The position numbers were made by a program, and so were the translations under genes. The notes below the pieces were generated by a model. The model ran no database searches. It worked only from the letters and a program-made list of their open reading frames with translations, and was not told the origin of the DNA. DNA of 64,000 bases from Clostridium nigeriense. Lineage in GTDB: Bacteria > Bacillota > Clostridia > Clostridiales > Clostridiaceae. This document shows positions 1 through 7,192 of this stretch, piece after piece (position 1 is the first letter of the stretch; every line of letters starts with the position of its first letter). The stretch covers positions 1,691,225 to 1,755,224 of the forward strand of contig NZ_LT575472.1 in assembly GCF_900086595.1 (NCBI RefSeq), written 5' to 3'.

Positions 1-2
1 GA

Positions 3-428
3 AGGTTTGTAAATAGAGATTATAATGAAGAGGAAATAAAGAAATTAATAGAAATTGTAAGTAATCCATCAGAAGGATTTTATTATACTGCAGTATCTTT
101 TTATGGTGTAGGTGGAGCTATCTCAGATGTAGACAAGCTAGCTACTGCTTATTATTATAGAGATGCAAAGTTTATAATGGGAATTCAATCAGTTTGGGAA
201 GAGGATAAATACGCTTTAGCCAATAAAGAATGGGTTAAAGAAAAATTTGAAATAATTAGAAAATTAACAGAAGGTTCTTTTGTAAACTTTCCATTAGATG
301 AGTTAGAAGATTATGAAAATGAATATTATGGGGAAAATATTAATAAGTTAAAAAATATTAAGGTTAAGTATGATCCAAATAATGTTTTTAATTATCCACA
401 AGCAATAAAGGGAAAAAGTAAGATTTAA
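3..428 (+). CDS. FAD-linked oxidoreductase with BBE domain, C-terminal part (5' truncated by window)
   Basis: The reading frame is open from the window edge to the stop, giving about 141 residues of a longer protein. The end of the chain has the arrangement typical of berberine-bridge-enzyme-like flavoproteins: a YYGENINKLKNIKVKYDP segment followed by NVFNYPQAI, which matches the C-terminal BBE signature of FAD-dependent oxidoreductases. The FAD-binding PCMH part would lie before the window. An ATG at 177 is internal and not a start. The substrate cannot be deduced. Family call is by motif recognition; fairly confident. Confidence 0.75.
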   Translation, partial: RFVNRDYNEEEIKKLIEIVSNPSEGFYYTAVSFYGVGGAISDVDKLATAYYYRDAKFIMGIQSVWEEDKYALANKEWVKEKFEIIRKLTEGSFVNFPLDELEDYENEYYGENINKLKNIKVKYDPNNVFNYPQAIKGKSKI

Positions 429-490
429 AATAAAGACAATAATAATAAATGATGATATAATTGATAAATATTATTAAATGAGGTGATAAA

Positions 491-1357
491 TTGGTTAGTA
501 TAGCTGGAAAAGGTTGCGAGAGACTTATTCCTACTGAAGAAAAAAAGCCTTTAGCAGAAATTGAGCGTAGCCTTGTTAAGACATATAGAAAACATATATG
601 GACTAAATTTGTAAAAGCAATTAAGGATTATAATTTAATAGAAGAAGGAGATAAAGTTGCTGTTGCTATATCTGGAGGAAAAGATTCTTTATTAATGGCC
701 AAGTGTTTTCAAGAGTTACAGAAACATGGTCAAATGCACTTTGAATTAGAATTCATTGCAATGGACCCTGGATATCATCCACAGATAAAAGAGTTACTAA
801 TAGAAAATTGTAAGCATTTAGGAATACCGGTACATATATATGAAGGGAAAATTTTTGAAGTTGTTGATAAGATGGCAAAAGATTATCCATGCTACCTTTG
901 TGCTAGAATGAGACGAGGATCTTTATACAATAAAGCTCAGGAGCTTGGATGTAATAAATTGGCTTTAGGACATCACTATAATGATGTTATAGAAACAACT
1001 CTTTTAAATGTTCTTTATGGTGGTAACTTTAAAACCATGCTTCCAAAGCTTAAGGCTGATAATTTTGAAAATATGGAACTTATAAGGCCTCTTTATTATG
1101 TAGAGGAAGAGTATATAAAAAGATTTACTAACAATGCAGGAATTTGGCCTTTAAACTGTGCTTGTATGGTAGCTGCTGAGAAAATAGGAAATAAAAGATA
1201 TGAAATTAAGGATCTTATTAAAGAGTTAAAAAAGAATTTTGATGGAGTAGAAAAATCTATATTTAAGGCTGCAGAAAATGTAAATTTAGATTCTATACTT
1301 GGATGGGAAAAGAATGGAATAAAAACTAAATATTTAGAAGTTTACGATGAAGAATAA
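491..1357 (+). CDS. TtcA-like tRNA thiolation ATPase (PP-loop)
   Basis: 288 residues, TTG start preceded by an AGGTGAT ribosome site. The ATP-pyrophosphatase P-loop SGGKDS is at residues 61-66, a CYLC pair at 134-137, the GHHYNDVIET segment around 160-169, and a CAC cluster at 223-225. This is the layout of the TtcA/TtuA group, which adenylates a tRNA base and inserts sulfur with a 4Fe-4S cluster (2-thiocytidine-32 in TtcA). Clostridial homologues are often annotated simply as ATP-binding or TtcA family, so the exact modified base is inference. It stands alone, followed by a tiny gene on the same strand. Confidence 0.8.
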   Translation: MVSIAGKGCERLIPTEEKKPLAEIERSLVKTYRKHIWTKFVKAIKDYNLIEEGDKVAVAISGGKDSLLMAKCFQELQKHGQMHFELEFIAMDPGYHPQIKELLIENCKHLGIPVHIYEGKIFEVVDKMAKDYPCYLCARMRRGSLYNKAQELGCNKLALGHHYNDVIETTLLNVLYGGNFKTMLPKLKADNFENMELIRPLYYVEEEYIKRFTNNAGIWPLNCACMVAAEKIGNKRYEIKDLIKELKKNFDGVEKSIFKAAENVNLDSILGWEKNGIKTKYLEVYDEE

Positions 1358-1402
1358 ATAAAGCTATATTATTTATACTAATGGTATAGCGGAGGTGATT
1401 TT

Positions 1403-1495
1403 ATGGCTAAAAAAGATCAACAAGCAAGTTGGGAAAAGAAGAGATATAAGTCTCCTAAAAAAAGTGAAGCTTCTAAAGTACCAGAGGTAAAATAA
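1403..1495 (+). CDS. small basic hypothetical protein (30 aa)
   Basis: A 30-codon frame beginning MAKKDQQASWEKKRYK, very rich in Lys, with one Trp and no hydrophobic segment. A strong GGAGGTG ribosome site sits six bases ahead of the ATG, and a clear intrinsic terminator follows the stop, so the unit looks like a real small gene rather than noise. I do not recognise the family. It may be co-transcribed with the upstream TtcA-like gene 45 bases away. The gap between the two contains a short GCTATA/TATAGC inverted repeat just before the ribosome site. Confidence 0.6.
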   Translation: MAKKDQQASWEKKRYKSPKKSEASKVPEVK

Positions 1496-1508
1496 ATGGT
1501 ATAATAAC

Positions 1509-1547
1509 AAAAACTGCTTATAAGATAATCTTTTAAGCAGTTTTTTA
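1509..1547 (+). terminator. intrinsic terminator
   Basis: Inverted repeat AAACTGCTTA / TAAGCAGTTTT with a run of T on the 3' side. It closes the TtcA-like plus small-peptide unit. Confidence 0.85.
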
Positions 1548-1659
1548 TTAATATATAAAATTTGACAGAATAATAAAATATTATACTTTTTTTATTAAAA
1601 AATATATGGTATATTTTATTTAAGATTACAACTTATAAATATGCAAAAGGAGAAGTATT

Positions 1660-1848
1660 ATGGATAATGAACAATATATAAATATGAATCCTAATATTTT
1701 GGTAAGTATTGTAAATATGAAGCTTAGAGATTTTTACTCTAATTTAAATGCTTTATGCGATGACATGAATATTAATCAAGAAGCACTAAAGGAAAAACTA
1801 AATTCAATAGGATATACATACGATGAAGATATAAATCAATTTAAATAA
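1660..1848 (+). CDS. DUF4250 domain-containing protein
   Basis: 62 residues, with an AAAGGAGAAG ribosome site before the ATG. The core MNPNILVSIVNMKLRDFY followed by LDALCDD-like and LNSIGYTYDEDINQF segments is the DUF4250 family pattern, small cytosolic clostridial proteins of unknown function. It is predicted all helical, with the shape of a small helix-turn-helix, although DNA binding is not established. It is the first gene of a tight run of three (gaps of about 20 bases) that continues into a single-pass peptide and a GGDEF-EAL enzyme, so a link to c-di-GMP signalling is possible by context only. Confidence 0.8.
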   Translation: MDNEQYINMNPNILVSIVNMKLRDFYSNLNALCDDMNINQEALKEKLNSIGYTYDEDINQFK

Positions 1849-1868
1849 ATATGTTAGGAGGAATAGTT

Positions 1869-1991
1869 TTGAAAGTAAAAAAACTAGGAAAATTAGCAGT
1901 TGTAGTGACTGCAGGAGCTGCTTTAGTTGTAACATTATTAAAGGATAGAAAAGAGAAAGATAAAAAGGAAGAAATAATAGAAGAAAAATAA
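1869..1991 (+). CDS. single-pass membrane micropeptide (40 aa)
   Basis: A 40-codon frame with a TTG start, GGAGGA ribosome site six bases upstream. The chain has a basic N-terminus (MKVKKLGK), a hydrophobic stretch of about 16 residues (LAVVVTAGAALVVTLL) and a highly charged Lys/Glu C-terminal tail. That is the form of a small single-pass membrane or peripheral peptide. It lies between DUF4250 and a PAS-GGDEF-EAL gene with gaps of about 20 bases on both sides, so the three are very likely one transcript. I do not recognise a family; function unknown. Confidence 0.6.
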   Translation: MKVKKLGKLAVVVTAGAALVVTLLKDRKEKDKKEEIIEEK

Positions 1992-2013
1992 ACTCTGAAA
2001 AGGATTATTAGAT

Positions 2014-3765
2014 ATGAATAGGGAAAGGTTTAATAACAAGGATGTTAGTTCCCTTAATATGAAAAATAATAAATTTTTTAACCTAAATGAGGATGAAGAA
2101 TTTTTATTAAATTTCAAACAATCATTTATTAATTCAATAAAAGGATTGTTTATTTATGCGAGTTTCGAAAAAAACTTAATAATGTTTTATGGGAACAATA
2201 AAGAGATTTTAGGCTATGAAGATCAATTTCTAGTTATGAATATTAATGAAGTTAATAAATACGTACATAGAGATTACACTGATTTATTAATTGAAGGATT
2301 AAAAAATGATAAAGAAGAAATTGAGATAAAAATAATTAATAGGGTCGGAGAAGAAAACTGGGTTAGTATAAAAGGCTTTGGAAAGAAAAATAATAAAGGA
2401 AGCCTTATAGAGTTTGAAGGTTATATACATAATATTAATGATGAAAAGGAAATAAAATTAAAATTAGAGTATATAACATTGTATGATGAGTTAACTGGGT
2501 TAAATAATAGAAAACATTTTAAAAATTTAATGGAAGATCAATTAAAGGAACATGCTTTATTAGAAAGTAGGTGTGCTCTAATATTAATTGATATTGATAA
2601 TTTTAAATTTATTAATGATTCATATGGGCATAAGTGTGGAGATGTTTTTTTAGAAAAGTTCTCTCAAGATTTAAAAGAACATTTCAACTTTAATGAATTA
2701 TTATGTAGATTTGGAGGAGATGAATTTATAATTTTTATACCATATATTTCAGGATTACAAGAAATTAAAGATGTGGTAAAAAAAATAATGAATATATTAA
2801 AATCTCCATATTCAATTAATAATAAACAAATATTTACCTCTGCAAGCATAGGAATAGCCGTGTTCCCAGATGATGGAGAAGAAGCAGAGGTTTTACTTCA
2901 AAATGTAGATGCAGCTATGTACACTGCTAAGAGTAACGGCAAAAATCAATGGCAGATGTTTAATAGCAATATTTCAAAAGAAATAAATAGAATTTATTCA
3001 ATTCAAAGAGGACTAAGGACTGCTTTGGAAAATAATGAAATGTTTGTAGTATTTCAACCAAAGGTAAGGTTAACAGATGATGAGGTAGATGGATTTGAAG
3101 CGTTATTAAGATGGAAGAGTACAGAAATTGGGTTTGTAAGTCCAGTAGAGTTTATTCCAGTAGCTGAAAGCACAAGGCTTATTATACCTATTGGTAAATT
3201 TGTACTAAGAGAAGTATTTATAAAAATAAAGTATTTGTTGTCACAAGGCTATGATAATTTTAAAATAGCAGTAAATCTATCAGAAGTTCAATTAAGAGAA
3301 GGAGACCTATTGGGATATATAAACTCGTTAGTTGAAGAGTTTGAAGTTTCACCTAAATACATAGAGATTGAAATTACTGAAAGTATGATAATGAAGTCAG
3401 TGGATAGGAATATAGAGTATTTACTTGAAATTAAGAAATTAGGAGCTTCCATAGCTTTAGATGATTTTGGAACAGGGTATTCTTCTTTAAATCATTTAAC
3501 AAAGCTTCCTATAGATGTTTTAAAAATAGATAGAAGTTTTGTAATTGATATGGTTGAAAATGATAAAAGTAGATATATAGTTGAAAAAATAATTCAGTTA
3601 TCTCATAAATTAGGTATTACTGTAGTAGCAGAAGGTGTTGAAGAAAAAGAACAAGTAGATTATTTAAAAAGTATAGAGTGTGATACTGTACAAGGTTACT
3701 ATTATAGTAAACCTGAAAACTTTGAAAATGTAATAAGAATGTTAAGTAAATTTATAATTTGTTAA
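2014..3765 (+). CDS. PAS-GGDEF-EAL c-di-GMP turnover protein (soluble)
   Basis: 583 residues without membrane segments. A PAS sensor occupies about residues 35-145, followed by the linker into a GGDEF domain (motif GGDEF at 234-238, intact) and an EAL domain (EAL at 362-364). The EAL phosphodiesterase residues are all present: NLSEVQ, EITES, DDFGTGYSS, KIDRSF and VAEGVE. The diguanylate cyclase product-inhibition site is missing: the RxxD position upstream of GGDEF reads NFNE. Both activities are therefore possible on sequence, with the PAS domain probably setting the balance. It is the last gene of the DUF4250/micropeptide operon. Confidence 0.92.
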   Translation: MNRERFNNKDVSSLNMKNNKFFNLNEDEEFLLNFKQSFINSIKGLFIYASFEKNLIMFYGNNKEILGYEDQFLVMNINEVNKYVHRDYTDLLIEGLKNDKEEIEIKIINRVGEENWVSIKGFGKKNNKGSLIEFEGYIHNINDEKEIKLKLEYITLYDELTGLNNRKHFKNLMEDQLKEHALLESRCALILIDIDNFKFINDSYGHKCGDVFLEKFSQDLKEHFNFNELLCRFGGDEFIIFIPYISGLQEIKDVVKKIMNILKSPYSINNKQIFTSASIGIAVFPDDGEEAEVLLQNVDAAMYTAKSNGKNQWQMFNSNISKEINRIYSIQRGLRTALENNEMFVVFQPKVRLTDDEVDGFEALLRWKSTEIGFVSPVEFIPVAESTRLIIPIGKFVLREVFIKIKYLLSQGYDNFKIAVNLSEVQLREGDLLGYINSLVEEFEVSPKYIEIEITESMIMKSVDRNIEYLLEIKKLGASIALDDFGTGYSSLNHLTKLPIDVLKIDRSFVIDMVENDKSRYIVEKIIQLSHKLGITVVAEGVEEKEQVDYLKSIECDTVQGYYYSKPENFENVIRMLSKFIIC

Positions 3766-3775
3766 AAACTATAAA

Positions 3776-3872
3776 GGCTTCATAATTAAAGAATAAGTTT
3801 TACAGTAATTAAACAATAAATATTAAAAAATTAAGCTGTAGAATTTGGCTTTTTAACTATGAAGTTTTTTTG
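3776..3872 (+). terminator. extended terminator with large internal loop
   Basis: CTTCATAATTAAAG pairs imperfectly with CTTTTTAACTATGAAG about 57 bases later, directly followed by seven T. The loop contains a second small pairing, TTACAG with CTGTAG. It ends the GGDEF-EAL operon and precedes the MATE gene. Confidence 0.6.
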
Positions 3873-3898
3873 TATTATAGGCATATATAGGGGGCATT

Positions 3899-5269
3899 AT
3901 GAAGAAATCAGTAAATTTAGTATCAGGAAATATATTAAGTACATTATTTAAATTAGCAGTACCTATTTTAGGGACTTCGTTTATACAAATGGCCTATAAC
4001 ATGATTGATATGATTTGGGTAGGGAGAATTGGGAGCAGTGCAGTTGCAGCTGTAGGAACAGCAGGATTTTTCACTTGGTTTGGAACTTCCTTAGTTTTTA
4101 TATCTAAAATAGGTGCTGAAATTGGAGTATCCCAAGCTATAGGGAAAAAAGATGAGAAAGAAAAAAATAAGTATATTTATAATAGTTTAATTGTTAATAT
4201 TATAATTGCTATACTATATACAATAATATTAATAATTTTTAGAAAACAATTCATAGGTTTTTTTAATCTAGGAGATTCTGAAATAATAGATATGAGTATA
4301 AGTTTTTTAGTTATAGTATCTATAGGTATGATATTTAGCTTTTTAAATCCTTTATTTACTGGAATATTTAATGCATCAGGTAGTAGTAAAATTCCATTTT
4401 TAATAAATTCTATTGGATTAGTTTTCAATATAGTTTTTGATCCTATCTTGATATTTGGTTTGTTTGGATTTCCTAAAATGGGGGTTACTGGGGCTGCTTT
4501 TGCAACAATAAGTGCCCAAGCTGTAGTAACAGTAATTTTTATAATATCTTTTATTAAAAATGGATATAGTATAAGTTTAAAAAATAAAAAGTACATAGAT
4601 AAAAATATAATTATTAAAGTATGTAAATTGGGAGTACCAACAGCTCTTCAAAATTGTGGTTTTGCATTTTTTGCAATGATAATAGGGCGGGTAGTAGCAT
4701 CTTGGGGACCTGTTGCTATTGCAGTACAGAAGGTAGGCTCACAAATAGAAGCAATATCTTGGATGACTGCAGAGGGCTTTGCAGCAGCCTTAACTGCATT
4801 TGTTGGACAAAACTATGGAGCCAATAGGTGGGATAGAATATTAAAAGGTTACAAAGCTACAATGTTTATGGCATGTGCTGTTGGAGTATTTTCCACTATT
4901 TTATTAGTTTTTGCAGGCAAAAGCATATTTTCAATATTTATTCCTGAAGCAGAAGCAATATCTGCCGGAGCTACTTATCTCAAAATATTAGGATATTCTC
5001 AATTGTTTATGTGTATTGAAATAACAACTGCTGGAGCTTTTTCTGGGCTTGGAAATACTGTTACTCCTTCTTGGGTAAGTATAATATGGACTGGACTTAG
5101 AATACCAATAGCGATATTTTTAAGTGGTATAGCAACATTAGGAATTGATGGAGTTTGGTGGAGTATAAGTGGAACAAGTATAATAAAAGGGATATTATTA
5201 CTAGTTTTATTTATTATTATGGTTATAATACCAAATAGAAAAAAATTCCTAAAACCTATTGACAATTAA
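3899..5269 (+). CDS. MATE family efflux transporter
   Basis: 456 residues made of about twelve hydrophobic segments, beginning ILSTLFKLAVPILGTSFIQMAYNMIDMIWVG, which is the first-helix signature of the MATE/NorM-DinF superfamily. The two pseudo-repeats each start with a similar pattern (second copy near KVCKLGVPTALQNCGF, residues about 240-255). Such transporters export cationic drugs or metabolites in exchange for Na+ or H+. The substrate cannot be inferred. A GGGGCAT stretch just before the ATG is the likely ribosome site. It is a single gene between a terminator and the Trp T-box. Confidence 0.9.
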   Translation: MKKSVNLVSGNILSTLFKLAVPILGTSFIQMAYNMIDMIWVGRIGSSAVAAVGTAGFFTWFGTSLVFISKIGAEIGVSQAIGKKDEKEKNKYIYNSLIVNIIIAILYTIILIIFRKQFIGFFNLGDSEIIDMSISFLVIVSIGMIFSFLNPLFTGIFNASGSSKIPFLINSIGLVFNIVFDPILIFGLFGFPKMGVTGAAFATISAQAVVTVIFIISFIKNGYSISLKNKKYIDKNIIIKVCKLGVPTALQNCGFAFFAMIIGRVVASWGPVAIAVQKVGSQIEAISWMTAEGFAAALTAFVGQNYGANRWDRILKGYKATMFMACAVGVFSTILLVFAGKSIFSIFIPEAEAISAGATYLKILGYSQLFMCIEITTAGAFSGLGNTVTPSWVSIIWTGLRIPIAIFLSGIATLGIDGVWWSISGTSIIKGILLLVLFIIMVIIPNRKKFLKPIDN

Positions 5270-5307
5270 TTGTTAAAAGAATATTATATAAATAACTTAA
5301 ATATAAA

Positions 5308-5556
5308 ATTCCTTTGATGAGGGGTAGTAGCTATTATGTAAGGTTTCAGAGAGCTGAAGATGGTGTGATTTCAGTACTATAGCAAATAGTGAATGGGCCT
5401 TTGAGGAGTGATACGAAATTTATTAAAGTAGTTGATCCGTATTTCCCACGATATAGGGAATAGGGTATGTTAGTACCTGAAGAGAGAGGCTTTAAGCAAT
5501 TTAGGTGGCAACGCGGATAATACCGTCCTATACAATTTGTATAGGGCGTTTTTTTA
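5308..5556 (+). promoter_or_regulatory. T-box leader, tryptophan specific
   Basis: Stem I shows the AGAGAGCTGAAGATGGTG apical region, and the specifier position reads GAA-TGG (codon TGG at 5394-5396), matching tRNA-Trp. The conserved T-box AGGTGGCAACGCGG is at 5503-5516. Its UGGC would pair with a GCCA tRNA end, which fits the G discriminator of bacterial tRNA-Trp. An intrinsic terminator follows: CGTCCTATACAA against TTGTATAGGGCG and a T run. Uncharged tRNA-Trp should favour the antiterminator and so expression of the downstream tryptophan transporter. Confidence 0.95.
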
Positions 5557-5645
5557 TTATAAAAAATTAAAGGAGCTGGTAATTATGTTATGAACTAAGG
5601 GCGATAATAAGGACTAAAAATATTTAATATAAAAGGAGAATTATT

Positions 5646-6176
5646 ATGGAAAAAAATATTAATGTAAAAAAAATGATACTAAATGCGATATTGATATCTA
5701 TAGGAGCTTTATTACACCAAATAACACCAGCTTTAGGATTACCAATGCAACCAGACTTTGCTTTAGCAATGTTATTTATAATTATTTTGATAAACAGTGA
5801 CTACAAAACTACGATAATATCTAGTATAATTATGGGAATTATAACTGCTTTAACAACAAAGTTTCCTGGGGGACAACTTCCTAATATAATAGATAAATTA
5901 GTTACAGCACAATTTGTATATTTTATGTTTAAACTTATTGGAAGTAAAATAAATGATAATATAAAGATATTAATAGCACTTAGCTTTGGAACTATAGTAA
6001 GTGGACTAGTATTTTTAGGATCTGCAAGTATATTGGTTGGACTTCCAGGAAGTTTTACAACATTAGTAAGCTTAGTTGTTTTACCAGCTGCCTTCATGAA
6101 TATATTATTAGGAACTGTATTGTATAAAGCAATAGGAGTTGCTTTGAAGGCTTCAGGAGTTTTAATTACTAAATAA
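5646..6176 (+). CDS. trpP: tryptophan transporter TrpP family
   Basis: 176 residues with five or six hydrophobic segments, starting KKMILNAILISIGALLHQITP and carrying the MQPDFALAMLF and FPGGQLPNIIDK segments that mark the TrpP family of S-component-like tryptophan importers. The ribosome site AAAGGAGAA is placed well before the ATG. The Trp-specific T-box directly upstream strongly supports the substrate and shows the regulation: transcription should rise when charged tRNA-Trp is scarce. No trp biosynthesis genes are visible nearby, so it is probably a single-gene unit. Confidence 0.9.
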   Translation: MEKNINVKKMILNAILISIGALLHQITPALGLPMQPDFALAMLFIIILINSDYKTTIISSIIMGIITALTTKFPGGQLPNIIDKLVTAQFVYFMFKLIGSKINDNIKILIALSFGTIVSGLVFLGSASILVGLPGSFTTLVSLVVLPAAFMNILLGTVLYKAIGVALKASGVLITK

Positions 6177-6205
6177 AATTGCCCGTTAATATATTTATAT
6201 AAATA

Positions 6206-6247
6206 TGGGTATAGACTTGAAACTTTATAAGTTAAAGTCTATACCCT
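6206..6247. terminator. symmetrical hairpin between convergent genes
   Basis: GGGTATAGACTT and its complement AAGTCTATACCC flank a 15-base loop. A T run follows on the plus side only after about ten bases, so it is a plausible bidirectional terminator for trpP and the opposing deacetylase gene, but not an ideal one. Confidence 0.6.
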
Positions 6248-6255
6248 ACATAAAA

Positions 6256-6990
6256 TTATTTTTTTATGATTTTATATATCTCAGGAGTAGTTTCATCTAT
6301 TACTTTGAATTCGTATCCTTTATCTTTGTAATATTTAATAATTGAAGGCAATGCCTTAGCAGAAGTTTTGTTCAAAAATGAACAATGCATCAAGAGTATA
6401 ACATTATCTTCATTTTTACAAGATTTTTTTATAATAGTTTCAGCTGATGATTGATAATTGGCACCATCACCACTATCTAATGTCCAATCATAAATTTTAA
6501 AACCATTATTATGCAGCATGTCAACTAATTCCTTAGTTAATTTGTAACTTCTATTATTACAACCAAATGGAAATCTTAAAATATTATATTTTTCTCCAGT
6601 TACCTTATATATAGCTTCTTGTCCTTTCTGCATTTCATTTAAAAAGCTATCATTATTACAATAAAGTTTATTTCTATCATGAGAATAACTGTGAAGTCCA
6701 ATACTGTGTCCTTCTTCTTTCATTCTTAACAAAATTTTTTCTTGACCTTTAATTTCCGATCCTATTACAAAAAATGTAGCAGGAACATTTTCTTTTTTTA
6801 AGGTATCTAAAACATCATTTGTTACTTTTCCTCCTGGTCCATCATCAAAAGTAAGATAAACAGTTTTTTTATTTGAAGTTTCTGATGAATTATCTTCGTT
6901 GATAGCATAAACTTTCAAGGCAGGAATTAATAAGATAAAGGCTAATAATAATTTGAAGTATTTATGTAATTTAATTTTAATCACCTCCAA
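6256..6990 (-). CDS. secreted/membrane-anchored polysaccharide deacetylase (NodB-type)
   Basis: About 240 residues. The N-terminus is a signal peptide or anchor (KYFKLLLAFILLIPALKVYA), followed by a NodB homology domain: TFDDGP (catalytic and metal-binding Asp), HSYSH (metal-binding His pair), RFPFGCNNR, DWTLDSGD and LLMHC. Members remove acetyl groups from peptidoglycan or other N-acetyl-glycans at the cell surface. The start is odd. The frame's TTG (6990) and GTG (6984) overlap the perfect GGAGGTG at 6988-6982, and the codon at the ideal distance downstream is ATT (6975-6973). Single gene, convergent with trpP. Confidence 0.88.
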   Translation of the reverse strand: MEVIKIKLHKYFKLLLAFILLIPALKVYAINEDNSSETSNKKTVYLTFDDGPGGKVTNDVLDTLKKENVPATFFVIGSEIKGQEKILLRMKEEGHSIGLHSYSHDRNKLYCNNDSFLNEMQKGQEAIYKVTGEKYNILRFPFGCNNRSYKLTKELVDMLHNNGFKIYDWTLDSGDGANYQSSAETIIKKSCKNEDNVILLMHCSFLNKTSAKALPSIIKYYKDKGYEFKVIDETTPEIYKIIKK

Positions 6991-7103
6991 AAATAAGTTA
7001 ATAATATTAGTATTCCTAAAAAATAATAAAATAAAGTATTTATTATTTGGAATTTTGTAATAATTTATAAATAAAATTTATTTATTATATTAGACTATTT
7101 TTG

Positions 7104-7127
7104 TTAACATTAATAAATTTATGTTAA
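7104..7127. promoter_or_regulatory. inverted repeat TTAACAT-N10-ATGTTAA, candidate operator
   Basis: A 7-bp perfect inverted repeat lies in the 190-base divergent gap between the deacetylase and the second GGDEF-EAL gene. It is placed about 65 bases upstream of the latter's start. It is not followed by a T run, so it is more like a protein-binding site than a terminator. The regulator is unknown. Confidence 0.35.
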
Positions 7128-7192
7128 TATGTGGAAGAATATGATAAAATATAGATATTGCATTATATTTAAAAAAGGCATTGGTGATTAGG

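Noticed and set aside
1562..1587. TTGACA with TATACT before the DUF4250 gene
   Set aside because: The spacer is only 14 bases, too short for a normal sigma-A promoter.
4177..5265. Long reading frames on the minus strand opposite the MATE gene
   Set aside because: Mirror frames of a hydrophobic coding sequence, without ribosome sites or recognisable protein features.
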